DNA of 64,000 nt from Schaedlerella arabinosiphila. GTDB lineage: Bacteria; Bacillota; Clostridia; Lachnospirales; Lachnospiraceae. The position numbers were made by a program, and so were the translations under genes. This document shows positions 45,047 through 54,693 of the stretch, in pieces (position 1 is the stretch's first letter; the number at the start of each line of letters is the position of its first letter). Location of the stretch: assembly GCF_003885045.1 (NCBI RefSeq), contig NZ_RHJS01000002.1:2914001-2978000 (forward strand). The letters run 5' to 3'. The notes under the pieces were generated by a model, which had not been told where the DNA came from, ran no database searches, and saw only the letters and a program-made list of their open reading frames with translations.

Positions 45047-46426
45047 TATATCCTCCAAATCTTAGATATTTATCGCTGCCTAAAGTTCTAGAATAAAGAG
45101 CCAATAATTTGATCTTATCGAATATTCCTTTAAAACGAACATTAATCTTATATAAATGGGATGCAAGCGCAGTATACTTCCAAATACGATTCCTCATGTT
45201 GTCGTTTTCTTGAGTGACGATGCCATTCTCTCTCAACAAGTGCAGGGCATTTGAGATTGAATTGAACGAACTTCCCAACTGTGTGGCGGCATGGGAAATG
45301 CTAGTACATCATTGCATTAATAACCGAGTAAATAGTGCCCGCTGTTCACACCATCGCTGCGTTGGAGTCAGTCAACGATGCTACCAGCATCGCCTCCTTC
45401 CTCCGTCTTGCGCTGCTGTAAACATCAGACGCTATTTACTTCGGAATTAATACAATGATGTACTAGTCACAGGAAAAAACTTAAGATAATCATATACACG
45501 CCAGACACTTTTGGGTAACAACTGTATATCTTCTAATTGTTTTATATCTTTTGCTACAATATCTTCATACTGTATAAGTAACTGAGCTAACCGTTTTGCG
45601 GTTTCATTTATTGCATTTACACAAAATTTGATCCACCGAATATAACCACCACTGTATTGGGTAGTTCGAAGCAAGTCGAAGTATTCATTCTTGTTGTGAT
45701 ACAAATACTCGGACAGACATATTAGCGGTTTTGCTTCTCCAACAATATTGCACAATATCGTTGGAACAATGATTCGTCCTACAATCCCGTTATATCTCTC
45801 AAACGGATGTATCATCTCAAACTGATAATGCACTAATGCAGCCTTAATTAACGGATCAGTGTCTTTGTCATTATATAGATAAGTGGAAATATCGGCCAGC
45901 GCTAGTAAAACTGCGTCAGGGGCTGTGGGGTTGTAAGATATAAGGTTCGTCCTGGCATCCAATAAAAAAGTCTGCTTGTCCCTAATATCAACTGGCTTAC
46001 TAACTGCATCACCATATAATGCAATTCCGCAAAGTTCACTTAGAACTGGAGCTGAAATTGTCCTATCTATCGCTTTCTTGTATGCCAGTTTGAGATTAGT
46101 AATTGATGCAATAGCGTTTTTACCACTCCCGCGACTGGCAAGTACATCGTGAAAAGTGAGAGTATCGTAATCAATCATTCGGGAATATGTGCATTCTTTT
46201 AATAGCATTAATTCGACGAATGCTTCTCTATTTGGGGCATACTTAAAAAGTCCCTTTAAAAATCCAATATTTCGATAAGCTTCAATTAGCGAAGTGGATA
46301 GTTCATCGTCCATTTTATACATATCCCCATGCATCAGAGGACGTGGGGTAAATGTGTAATATTTAAAATTATCTATGCTACCATCAATATGTTCAATGTA
46401 ATCTCCAGTATAAGGAATCGTCTCAT
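44979..46426 (-). pseudogene. fic family gene broken by an insertion
   Basis: Fic/DOC-type AMP-transferase gene. The largest piece (45447-46334) starts MHGDMYKMDDELSTSLIEAY and contains the Fic loop HPFERYNGIVGR, a variant of HPFxxGNGR. The C-terminal winged-helix part (ATQLGSSFNSISNALHLL) continues at 45290 and ends at 44979 inside rhuM. Between them lies a 158-bp MITE-like element (45305-45462) that adds a stop. Upstream, the frame continues (IPYTGDYIEHIDGSIDNF) without a start codon; ATG at 46426 is one base out of frame, as if a single base was lost. Confidence 0.85.
45305..45462. mobile_element. MITE-like element with long inverted ends, inserted in fic
   Basis: The 158 bp insert begins TACATCATTG and ends CAATGATGTA; the ends match as imperfect inverted repeats for about 45 bases. 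The tetranucleotide CTAG occurs on both sides (45301-45304 and 45463-45466), and removing the insert plus one CTAG restores the Fic frame (VTSISHAATQLG). It encodes nothing. Confidence 0.85.
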
Positions 46427-46547
46427 ATACCTCAATAGTAAAAATCTATTTTCAGTATATCATTAATATTGAAATAAATGAAGTACAATTTATTGAGTTC
46501 ATTTCAAAATTAAAGAAATAGTGCAATATAAATTCAAAAGCAAGTTT

Positions 46548-46720
46548 CATGACTTAGACATTCCCATGTATCATTATTAATTGACATAGGATTCCCAGCA
46601 ATGCTCATTGCGGAGCGAATCGGCGATACTGTAGAAATGATCAATAATACATACGGACACCTGTACCCAAACCAGCACGAGGAAGTAGCAGACAAGCTGG
46701 AGCAATTAGTATCAAATTAG
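46548..46720 (+). pseudogene. Tyrosine recombinase remnant (C-terminal part)
   Basis: Encodes HDL, then after a one-base gap RHSHVSLLIDIGFPAMLIAE, followed by RIGDTVEMINNTYGHLYPNQ and a stop at 46718-46720. This is the C-terminal catalytic block of a phage-type integrase, with Arg-His and the Tyr of NTYGHLYP. It is in the same orientation as the remnant at 43905-44040. Confidence 0.75.
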
Positions 46721-46861
46721 TATCAAAACATAAAGGAAACGCCCGGAATCCCCTTATTTTGAGGGTACGAGAGTGTCAGATAATCTGTGTAAATTGTCCA
46801 GACCACAATTCTGATTTTATCGAATTGTCAAAATCCTGTAAAGGCGGAAACCCTTACCTTG

Positions 46862-46918
46862 GAGGGCACTGAAAAAGTCTGATTCTTTGAAAAAGGATTA
46901 GGCTTTTTCAGTGCCCTC
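46862..46918. terminator. Long hairpin downstream of the purine genes
   Basis: GAGGGCACTGAAAAAG (46862-46877) and CTTTTTCAGTGCCCTC (46903-46918) are exact reverse complements, and the inner 25 bases pair in part. It may be a terminator for minus-strand genes or a small palindromic element. The rest of 46721-47006 shows only a weaker inverted repeat (GTTACAGG/CCTGTAAC) close to the adenine deaminase stop. Confidence 0.55.
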
Positions 46919-47006
46919 TATTTTGAAGGTTTCCGGGTTTTCTGTTACAGGACACACCTTGACCAGGCGTGACCTGTAACTCATCCAGCCACAGATACGC
47001 TGCGGA

Positions 47007-48722
47007 TCACGATACGATCAGCGGTACCACCTCGCCCTGTTTGACATCCACAAGACCTTTGTCTGTCAGTTTGATGGCCGGACTTACCGGAAGGCCAATC
47101 GTTCCAAGCGACATCACGGGATTGCTGTGATGATACCCCAGCTCTTCCAGGCTTTCCCGGACTGCCTTTAGACCAAGGGCTGTATCCCGGACACCTTTTC
47201 CGGAAAGAATCCCGCATACAGGCAGCGCAAGCTTTGCCAGGACTTTTCCATTCCTGACAGTCAGAAATCCGCCCTGCATTTCCTGAATCTGTTTCACAGC
47301 GAACAGCATATCTTCCGGGTTATCCCCGGCAACAAAGAGATTGTGGTGGTCGTGAAAATACGTGGTGGCCACGGTGCCGGTATTCAGGCAGGCTCCGGTA
47401 ATAAATCCGTACCCGATATTCCCGTTTTTACCATGGCGCTCCAGCACCATCGCCAGCAGGCAGCCGCTGCCTCTCCAATCCAGCAAATGGTCCCGCACCG
47501 GCATCGTGACCAGCTTCTCCGTGGTCTGCGTCCGGTCCGGATGTATCTCTATCACTCGGACAGTGACCTCCTCCTGATCCGTGTCTGCCGGGACTGCAAA
47601 ATCCTTAAGCGTGACCGGCGGCAGGCAGACGCTCCGATAAAAATCCTCCGGGAACCGATAGGATACCGGAAACTCCTGCCTGCTTTTCTGTGAAAAGATC
47701 TGGACACCGTTTTTGTATACACAGGACGGGGCCAATACCGCAGGATCTGCAAGCAAGGCAAAATCCGCAAGTTTCCCGGGCGCTATGTCGCCCCTGTCGT
47801 ACAGATGCATCCTCCGAGCCGGCGTGTATGTGGCACAGTAGATTGCCATTTCCACAGGGAAGCCGGACTCCATTGCCTTCTGTACGACATAATTCAACTG
47901 CCCTTTCTCGTAAAGGACGTCCGCCATGGTATCGTCGGTCACAAAACCGCAGTACTCATAGAGCTGATTCCGGCAGATGTATTCCAGAACTTCGGGTTTC
48001 AGCATTTTATCCTGAATCTCAAAAAACATCCCGTTTTCGATCCGCTGCTTCACCTCTTCCAGTGTATGCTCTGTGTGATCTCCGTTAATTCCCAGATACA
48101 AAAATCGGGCAAGATCCAGATCCAGAAGGGACGGGCAATGCCCCTCAATCACGTATCCCGGACGTGCGCCGCGGAGATAGCGCAGAAATTTCGTAATCTC
48201 CAGGTCATTTTCCTGTATGATCTGCCTGTAGTTCATAATCTCTCCCACACAGACCACATCCTCTTCCCTGAGAAGCTGCTTCATAGCGCTGCAGTCAATG
48301 ATCCCCCCGGTGGTCTCCAGCCGTTCGCTGGTTGAAGGCACGCTGCTTGGGATTCCGTAGAAAATATCGATGGGCGCGCTCCCGGTCGCGGAGATCATCT
48401 CCAATACCCCCCGGGTTCCCTTCACATTTGCCATCTCATGAGGCTCCGATACAATCGTAGTCACACCGTATGCCGCCACGCAGTCTCCGAATGGCTCCGG
48501 TGTCATCATACTGCTTTCAATATGCATATGGATGTCCACAAGTCCCGGAATCATATACTGCCCGCCGGCATCCAGCACGGCTTCCGCCTGAAAATCGGTG
48601 TCCATTTTCCGGTCGATGTAATAGAACCTTCCGTCCTTCACAGACACATCCGCAGGAATAAATTGTTTCAGATAGCTGTTAAATACTTTTGCGTTTCTGA
48701 TCAGCAAAGAAACCGATTCCAT
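47007..48722 (-). CDS. ade: Adenine deaminase
   Basis: Amidohydrolase of 571 residues that turns adenine into hypoxanthine. The metal site is visible in VDIHMHIESSMMTPEPFGD, with TIVSEPHEMANVKG, IEGHCPSL and FVTDDTMADVLYEKG; the C-terminal domain ends with SLGTIGLPVSPAIKLTDKG. These fit the Ade family in order and length. It lies 15 bp downstream of an NCS2 permease gene, so uptake and deamination of adenine are probably made together. Confidence 0.96.
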   Translation of the reverse strand: MESVSLLIRNAKVFNSYLKQFIPADVSVKDGRFYYIDRKMDTDFQAEAVLDAGGQYMIPGLVDIHMHIESSMMTPEPFGDCVAAYGVTTIVSEPHEMANVKGTRGVLEMISATGSAPIDIFYGIPSSVPSTSERLETTGGIIDCSAMKQLLREEDVVCVGEIMNYRQIIQENDLEITKFLRYLRGARPGYVIEGHCPSLLDLDLARFLYLGINGDHTEHTLEEVKQRIENGMFFEIQDKMLKPEVLEYICRNQLYEYCGFVTDDTMADVLYEKGQLNYVVQKAMESGFPVEMAIYCATYTPARRMHLYDRGDIAPGKLADFALLADPAVLAPSCVYKNGVQIFSQKSRQEFPVSYRFPEDFYRSVCLPPVTLKDFAVPADTDQEEVTVRVIEIHPDRTQTTEKLVTMPVRDHLLDWRGSGCLLAMVLERHGKNGNIGYGFITGACLNTGTVATTYFHDHHNLFVAGDNPEDMLFAVKQIQEMQGGFLTVRNGKVLAKLALPVCGILSGKGVRDTALGLKAVRESLEELGYHHSNPVMSLGTIGLPVSPAIKLTDKGLVDVKQGEVVPLIVS

Positions 48723-48737
48723 AAGTCTTCCTCCCGC

Positions 48738-50042
48738 TTAAACAATGGTATAGAAATAAAGCATGCAGACCACCACAAGCACATACATCACAGGCTCGAT
48801 CTCCTTGATTTTCCCTGACGCGATCTTCATGATCAGATATGCCGGGAGCGCGACGCAGATTCCGTTTGCAATATTGTTTGCAAAAATCGTAAAGGTCACG
48901 CAGATAAACGCCGGCACATATTCTGTGATGTCCGAATAATTGACATTGCGCATCCCGCTCAGCATGTTCATGCCGATGAAGATCAGGATCGGGCCTGTGG
49001 CTGCCGACGGAATGATCAGCGCGATGGGAGCCAAAAACAGCGACAGCGCAAAGAAAATACTTGTGAATACCACGGTCAGCCCGGTCTTTCCGCCGGACTC
49101 CACACCTGCCGAGGACTCCAGGTAGGTCGTCATGCTCGGCATGGTAAACAGGGCGCCGAAGCTGGTTGCAATTGCATCCACCTTGAAGCATTTGTCGATG
49201 CCCGGAAGGTTGCCGTCCTCATCCAGATATCCGGCCTTTGCGCCGACTCCGAGCACAGTCCCGAACGTGGAGAAGAAATCCGGTACAAACAGCGCGATCA
49301 AAAACGGAATATACGCAAAATTCAAAGCTCCTGCAAAATCCACTTTCAGGAACTGGGTCCCGATATTAGCAGGAAGGGAGAACAGGCTTTCCGGAAGCTT
49401 GGTCACTCCAAACGGAATGCCGATGACCGTGGTAATCAGGATTGCCAGGATCATTCCGCCCGGAATGTTCCGAACCTTGATGACCAGAAGCAGGATAAAT
49501 CCGATCACGGCAACGATCACGGAGGGAGAAGTCAAATCTCCGAATGCCAGATTATTTTTATTCGCATTTGCCACGATCAGCCCGCAGTTCTTCGCGCCCA
49601 GAAGTGCAATAAACAGTCCGATGCCGGCGCTGACCGCGTGCTTCATGCTGACCGGGATCACCCGCACAACCGCTTCCCGAAGCCCCAGAAAGGAAATCAG
49701 GATGAACAGGACGCCGCTCCAGAAGATGACGCCTGCGGCAATCGGCGCGCTGATCCCCTCGTTTGAGATCATGGACGACACGATCCCCACGCTTCCGAGT
49801 CCGGGCGCCAGCGCAAACGGGCGGTTCGTATAGAATGCCATCGCACAGCTTGTCAGAATGATCAGAAGGACCATGGCCGTCAGCACAATATGCTTGTCCA
49901 GCCCGGCCCCGCCCAGAATATTCGGAACGGTTGCAAGGACATACGCCATCGTGACAAATGTGGTCAGCCCCGCCAGAAGTTCTGTTTTTACATCTGTTTG
50001 GAATGCTGACAGTTGAAATTGTTTCTCAAGCCAGTTTTTCAT
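48738..50042 (-). CDS. NCS2 family purine permease (AzgA/PbuG-like)
   Basis: Importer of 434 residues with about 12-13 membrane helices. The AzgA-like start is NWLEKQFQLSAFQTDVKTEL then LAGLTTFVTMAYVLATVP; later motifs include GLFIALLGAKNCG and TYLESSAGVESGGKTGL. The ATG at 50042 follows AAGGAG; the frame is open a further 43 codons into the divergent regulator region. With ade directly downstream, adenine or hypoxanthine is the likely substrate. Confidence 0.94.
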   Translation of the reverse strand: MKNWLEKQFQLSAFQTDVKTELLAGLTTFVTMAYVLATVPNILGGAGLDKHIVLTAMVLLIILTSCAMAFYTNRPFALAPGLGSVGIVSSMISNEGISAPIAAGVIFWSGVLFILISFLGLREAVVRVIPVSMKHAVSAGIGLFIALLGAKNCGLIVANANKNNLAFGDLTSPSVIVAVIGFILLLVIKVRNIPGGMILAILITTVIGIPFGVTKLPESLFSLPANIGTQFLKVDFAGALNFAYIPFLIALFVPDFFSTFGTVLGVGAKAGYLDEDGNLPGIDKCFKVDAIATSFGALFTMPSMTTYLESSAGVESGGKTGLTVVFTSIFFALSLFLAPIALIIPSAATGPILIFIGMNMLSGMRNVNYSDITEYVPAFICVTFTIFANNIANGICVALPAYLIMKIASGKIKEIEPVMYVLVVVCMLYFYTIV

Positions 50043-50165
50043 TTGTTTTACTCCTTTTCCTCTTGATAATGTTTCCATATTTATAGTATGATGATCATGA
50101 TAGATTGTCCAATTCATATTTTCCATAAAAACTATGCCGAATCGGAATACCACAGGGAGCAAAAC

Positions 50166-51074
50166 ATGCATTTTCAGGAATTGAATTATATCTTATGTAT
50201 TGCAAAGCACCAAAATCTTACCAAGGCAGCCCAGGAGTTGTATATCTCCCAGCCGACCCTGACAAAGTACCTGCAGAGGCTTGAGCGGGAAGTGGGCGGA
50301 AAGCTCTTTGTACGCAGCGGAAACAGCTATACGGCAACTTATCTGGGCCGGAGGTATCTGGAGTATGCCAGGAAGATTTTGACGGTGGACCAGGATTGGA
50401 AGAAGGAATTGCAGGATCTGACATCCTACAATGAAGGGGAACTCAATATCGCATTCCCGCTGATGCGCAGCTCCTTCATGGTTCCCCAGATCATGGAGAC
50501 ATTCCACAGGCAATATCCGGGAATCCGGGTGAACCTGATGGAGGAAACCTATGCCATCCAGGAGAAGCTGCTTCTGGACGACCAGCTTGATTTTGCGATT
50601 TTCAACGAAGCGAAGCCCCATCCCAAGCTGGAATATGAGACGCTTCTGAAAGAAGAGGTGCTGCTGGTGATGCCCCGGGGGCACCCGTTGGCCGCCCTGG
50701 GGGAGAAAAAAAGTGGGAGGGAATATGCCTGGATCGACCTGCGGCTGCTCGGGCAGGAGCCGTTTATTCTGCATTTTCCGGAGCAGACCACCGGACAGAT
50801 CGCACTGGAATTATTTGAAAAGTACGGCATCTGCCCGGATGTCCCCATACGCACAAGGAACACGGTAACCTGCGTAAAGCTCTGCCAGAAGGGAATGGGA
50901 CTGTGCTTTATTCCGGAGACCTATCTGAAAAATATAGAGCTTCGGCAGCCCCCGCTTTGTTTTTCTGTGGGCAGAGAGGGAGCCTTCAGCACGCTTACGA
51001 TCGCGTACCGCAAAGGCGCTTACCTTCCGGCCTACGCCCGGGATTTTATCCGGATCGCACGGGAGAAGCTTTGA
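50166..51074 (+). CDS. LysR family transcriptional regulator
   Basis: Regulator of 302 residues. The winged helix-turn-helix is N-terminal (NLTKAAQELYISQPTLTKYL then QRLEREVGGKLF), followed by a periplasmic-binding-like effector domain (FPLMRSSFMVPQIMETFH; LDFAIFNEAKPH). The ATG at 50166 has GGGAG upstream and the domain begins right after it, so the longer frame from 50088 is rejected. It is divergent from the purine permease-ade pair, 123 bp apart, and probably controls it; the effector is unknown. Confidence 0.92.
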   Translation: MHFQELNYILCIAKHQNLTKAAQELYISQPTLTKYLQRLEREVGGKLFVRSGNSYTATYLGRRYLEYARKILTVDQDWKKELQDLTSYNEGELNIAFPLMRSSFMVPQIMETFHRQYPGIRVNLMEETYAIQEKLLLDDQLDFAIFNEAKPHPKLEYETLLKEEVLLVMPRGHPLAALGEKKSGREYAWIDLRLLGQEPFILHFPEQTTGQIALELFEKYGICPDVPIRTRNTVTCVKLCQKGMGLCFIPETYLKNIELRQPPLCFSVGREGAFSTLTIAYRKGAYLPAYARDFIRIAREKL

Positions 51075-51177
51075 GGGCCGGATGAGTGAACCGTTGGAGC
51101 GTTATGCCGGCCGACGGTTCTCTTGTCAAATATAATGCGTATTGTCAAACCATGAACTTTTAAGGAGGAAATGAAAC

Positions 51178-51525
51178 ATGCTGTTTGTAAATTATCCCAA
51201 ATGTTCCACCTGCCAGAAGGCAAGAAAGTGGCTGAGTGAGCATCAACTGGAATTTGAGGACCGCGATATCAAGGGGCAGAACCCTACGGCGGCCGAATTG
51301 AAGGAGTGGCATCAGAAAAGCGGCCTGCCGCTGAAACGGTTCTTTAATACCAGCGGCATCCTCTATAAGGAGATGAACCTGAAGGAAAAGCTTCCCGCCA
51401 TGAGCGAGGAGGAACAATATGGCCTGCTGGCCACCGACGGCATGCTCGTCAAACGGCCCATCGTAGTAACCGGGCAGACGGTTCTGGTCGGTTTTAAGGA
51501 AAAAGAATGGGAGAGCCTGATTTAG
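51178..51525 (+). CDS. ArsC/Spx/YffB-family thioredoxin-fold protein
   Basis: Small protein of 115 residues with an N-terminal CSTCQKARKWL (Cys-x-x-Cys) and the family pattern FEDRDIKGQNPTAAELKEW, then GLLATDGMLVKRPIV. This group includes arsenate reductase-like and MgsR/Spx-like proteins; the CxxC and the domain RPIV fit a reductase or regulator, and the exact role cannot be told. A degenerate copy of its middle part lies at 53065-53178. Confidence 0.9.
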   Translation: MLFVNYPKCSTCQKARKWLSEHQLEFEDRDIKGQNPTAAELKEWHQKSGLPLKRFFNTSGILYKEMNLKEKLPAMSEEEQYGLLATDGMLVKRPIVVTGQTVLVGFKEKEWESLI

Positions 51526-51746
51526 GATCGGCTTCTTCAGCCAAAAACTACTCTTTGGGGCTGCTATATCCGAGTTTTTTAACCTCTGATACAACAGCCC
51601 CGAACTGTTTCCTCCCCCTGCTCCTGCGCTTCACCAGCGCAAGGCACCACGATTCAGTCTGCTTTCTTGCCGCTTTCCATGAACTGGAAAAACATATCGC
51701 AGCTTTTTATATATATTCACGGCCAATAAAATTTACCTCGCACTCC

Positions 51747-52799
51747 CTATCCGATTCCATCTGCCACTTTCTGTATTTCCGAAAGATCAACGGCCAGCTC
51801 CCCTGCGAATATCTTTACCGGAACCGTCTCGTCCATTCCATGGATCACCGGGATATCGTCCGCTTCAAAATCATAGGTAATGACCCGGCCCTTGTCCAGA
51901 TCAATCATCCAATATTCGCGCACCCCGGCCTTTTTATACTTCATCAGCTTCAGGAACATATCCTTTTCCCTGGTAGACGGGGACAGGATTTCCACGATAA
52001 AATCCGGCGCGCCCGCAACGCGCTTTTTGCCCAGCTTCTTCTTGTCACAGACAACGATCACATCCGGCTGCACAATGGTACGGTCATCCCGGTCAAGCTG
52101 TACGTCCGCAGGGGCGGCAAATACAGAACAGCCTCCCCCCCTTTTCCGGATAAAATTACGGATCTGAAAGGATAATTCCATGGAAACGGCCTGATGCCCC
52201 AGAGAAGGAGCCCACATTTCAAAAAACTGTCCGTCGATCAGCTCTACCCTTGTATCCTCCGGCAGTGCCTCATAATCCTCCACCGTATAATCGTGCCTCT
52301 CGCCGAAGCTATACTTTGGAGACGGCTCCCGGATGAGATCCGCATCCTTTCTCACCGTATACCGTCCTTTGTCCTTTTTTTCTTTTTCCAGAAAATCCAG
52401 GGTTAGCTTGTCCCGCTCCCCGGCAAAAAATTTGTCCAGTACCTGTCCGAATACCGGCTCTTCGCTTACCGCCTCAAATAAGGTCATAGAGGATTTCAGA
52501 TTCATGTCGTCCGGCCAGCCGAACACCTCCCTGGCATCGCAGGATTTCAGACGGGTCAATTCCCCGGAGATCTCCAGGAGCCTGCCGCCGAGAAGTGGGT
52601 GATCCATATATGCTTTAGCCTCCGCCCGGTCTTGAACCGCATAATACTGCGCGGTGGGACTGTGCCCCAGCCCCTGGAGCTGGGGGAAAATGAACCACAT
52701 CCAATGGCTGGCCTTGTGCCCGTTTCTGATCTCCAGCAGGGCCTGCGCGTAAAACGGCTCCTGCGCTTTTACAAACCGTTCTAAACCTTCGTTCTTCAT
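51747..52799 (-). CDS. DUF1810-Uma2 fusion protein
   Basis: Protein of 350 residues made of two domains usually found apart. Residues 1-140 are DUF1810 (GLERFVKAQEPFYAQALLEI; SHWMWFIFPQLQGLGHSPTA). Residues about 175-350 are a Uma2 (DUF820) PD-(D/E)XK-like nuclease domain, with IVQPDVIVVCDKKKLG, DFIVEILSPSTREKDMFLKL and YWMIDLDKGRVITY. The linker is basic and acidic (EKEKKDKGRYTVRKDAD). The ATG at 52799 follows AGAGGCAG. A DUF1810-only relative lies at 62115-62576. Confidence 0.88.
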   Translation of the reverse strand: MKNEGLERFVKAQEPFYAQALLEIRNGHKASHWMWFIFPQLQGLGHSPTAQYYAVQDRAEAKAYMDHPLLGGRLLEISGELTRLKSCDAREVFGWPDDMNLKSSMTLFEAVSEEPVFGQVLDKFFAGERDKLTLDFLEKEKKDKGRYTVRKDADLIREPSPKYSFGERHDYTVEDYEALPEDTRVELIDGQFFEMWAPSLGHQAVSMELSFQIRNFIRKRGGGCSVFAAPADVQLDRDDRTIVQPDVIVVCDKKKLGKKRVAGAPDFIVEILSPSTREKDMFLKLMKYKKAGVREYWMIDLDKGRVITYDFEADDIPVIHGMDETVPVKIFAGELAVDLSEIQKVADGIG

Positions 52800-53064
52800 G
52801 ATGCTGCCTCTCTTTCCTGGATTCTGTATGTTAAGCGGAAAAATAGTATCTGTTTTTTCCTGTCCGGCCTGCTTACACATTCCATGTGCATTTCATTATA
52901 TCATACGTCATCAGGAAATGCCTTCTTTTTTCCTTATTTTGTCCAACCTCCGGCCAAAACAGCAGCCATGGTCATGTGAGTATCTGTTGCAGGAACAAAG
53001 TCCATTTTTGACATATATTTCCCATTGTGATACGTTTCTGACCTTGCGGGCTTCCTGTACAATG

Positions 53065-53178
53065 TCCTCTAAAAACTTCCAGTTCACAACAGCACTTGAT
53101 AAGGAGGAAATGAACCTGAAGGAAAAGCTCCCCGGCATGAGCGTGGAGGAGCAGTATGACCTGCTGCCACCGACGGAA
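53065..53178 (+). pseudogene. Remnant of the ArsC/Spx-like gene
   Basis: Encodes EEMNLKEKLPGMSVEEQYDL, close to EMNLKEKLPAMSEEEQYGLL of the intact gene at 51178-51525, at both DNA and protein level. It has neither start nor CxxC. It joins at 53178 to about 27 bases matching the 3' end of the metallo-beta-lactamase-fold gene at 61297. Confidence 0.8.
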
Positions 53179-53201
53179 TGCATGTACCCAAGCTGGTTCC
53201 C

Positions 53202-54593
53202 CTAACCTTCCGCAGGCATCCCAAGGTTCACCGTAAATCCGCCGTACGCATTCCGTTCGATCTCCGCCTCCCCACCGTGGGCCGCCATGATCTGCCTGAC
53301 GATGAGCAGCCCCAGCCCATGCCGCTGCTCCGTGGTTATCTCATCACAGACCATATAGTGGGGGCTGCGGCTGAGGGTTTCCATCTGCTCCTGGGATGCT
53401 CCCACGCCGTCATCGGCAACAGTAACCGTACATCTCTCATTTTCCATCGTTACGCGGACATAGATCGTGCATCCATGCTCATTGTGGTTGACGCAGTTCT
53501 GGATCAGATTGCTGATGGCCCGTTTCATCAGATCCGGATCCGCGCGGACCGGACAGACTGTCAGGTTTTCTTCTGTTTCCCATTCTATGGGATGCGTGCC
53601 GCTGATATCCAGATTCATGAAATCCACTACCACCTGCCGGACCACTGCAACCAGATTCACCTTCCGCAGATGGAAGGGCTGCATATTATACTCCAGCCTG
53701 GAAGCCAGATTCAGGTCGTTGATCAGGTTCCGCATACGCTCGCTCTGCTTTACGATGACCGCCGCCTTCTGACGTTCCCCGCCGGTCAGATGGGGATCGT
53801 CTCTCAGCTGGCCCGCATAGCCCATCACCATCGAAAGCGGCGTCCGGATGTCATGGGATACCCCTGCGATCCAGTTCGCTCTTGCCGTTTCCTTCCGCCT
53901 CAGCCGGCTGCTTTGAGACTGCAGGAGCTCCGAGGTTTTGTTGATACTCATGGCGAGCTCACAGAGCAGCCCTTTTTCCTTAATATAGACAGCCTCCCCT
54001 TCCGGCAGGGCCTGGATGCCGTCTATGATGGGCCTCACAGACCCAAGCAGCCTGGTATTCGCGGCCATATAGATCAGAAAAACCATTGCGGCATTTACTG
54101 CCAATACGGAAAGCATTGTTTTCGGCAGATTTGCAATAAACTGATAATCCCAGCTCGGCCACATATGCTTCCAAAAACGGTCCTTCGGATATCCCAGCAC
54201 TGCCAGCCCGTCTTCTGCCTCCCCTGTAAATGTAGGATAATCATCAATATAGCCCCTGGTCAGACGCGCAATGTCTGAAGCCGAATAGGACATGGGCACC
54301 GTCTCCGGCAGGTCATCTGTCTGCCAGACTACCTGCATGGAAGCGTTATCTATGAAGATCGCCCAGGCATCCGACTCCTTTAGTTCCTGTGTGACCGCAT
54401 CCGGCAAATGATATCCTTCCCCGTCGCGCCGCAGGCTTTCCGCCAGCTCCTGGGCGGTTTTCCAGGGATAGGCATTGGGCGTCGACGCGGACGCGATGAT
54501 CCCCAGCAGCACAAGATTCAAAAGAAGCAGCAGGATCGCCGAAAGCACCAGGATTCCCACGAAACGCCGTATCAGCTTTGGTAAACTTTTCAT
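53202..54593 (-). CDS. Sensor histidine kinase of a cell-envelope two-component system
   Basis: Membrane kinase of 463 residues: helix 1 (FVGILVLSAILLLLLNLVLL), an extracellular domain of about 130 residues, helix 2 near 165-185, a HAMP-like linker, then HisKA with H247 in AGVSHDIRTPLSMVMGYAG and the ATPase domain ending LGLLIVRQIMAAHGG. It follows its response regulator gene after about 100 bp. With the divergent ABC genes it resembles the CprK-type systems that sense antimicrobial peptides. Confidence 0.93.
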   Translation of the reverse strand: MKSLPKLIRRFVGILVLSAILLLLLNLVLLGIIASASTPNAYPWKTAQELAESLRRDGEGYHLPDAVTQELKESDAWAIFIDNASMQVVWQTDDLPETVPMSYSASDIARLTRGYIDDYPTFTGEAEDGLAVLGYPKDRFWKHMWPSWDYQFIANLPKTMLSVLAVNAAMVFLIYMAANTRLLGSVRPIIDGIQALPEGEAVYIKEKGLLCELAMSINKTSELLQSQSSRLRRKETARANWIAGVSHDIRTPLSMVMGYAGQLRDDPHLTGGERQKAAVIVKQSERMRNLINDLNLASRLEYNMQPFHLRKVNLVAVVRQVVVDFMNLDISGTHPIEWETEENLTVCPVRADPDLMKRAISNLIQNCVNHNEHGCTIYVRVTMENERCTVTVADDGVGASQEQMETLSRSPHYMVCDEITTEQRHGLGLLIVRQIMAAHGGEAEIERNAYGGFTVNLGMPAEG

Positions 54594-54693
54594 ATCAGAC
54601 TATATTCCCTTCTTTCTGTAGTTGCGATTCCCAGCCACCTCACTCACATGCGCAAAAACAGCCGGCAAAGCCGTCTGACGATGCCGTGCGTCT

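Noticed and set aside
50043..50165. A purine riboswitch before the NCS2 permease
   Set aside because: The 123 bp gap is too short and lacks the conserved loop sequences of the purine aptamer.
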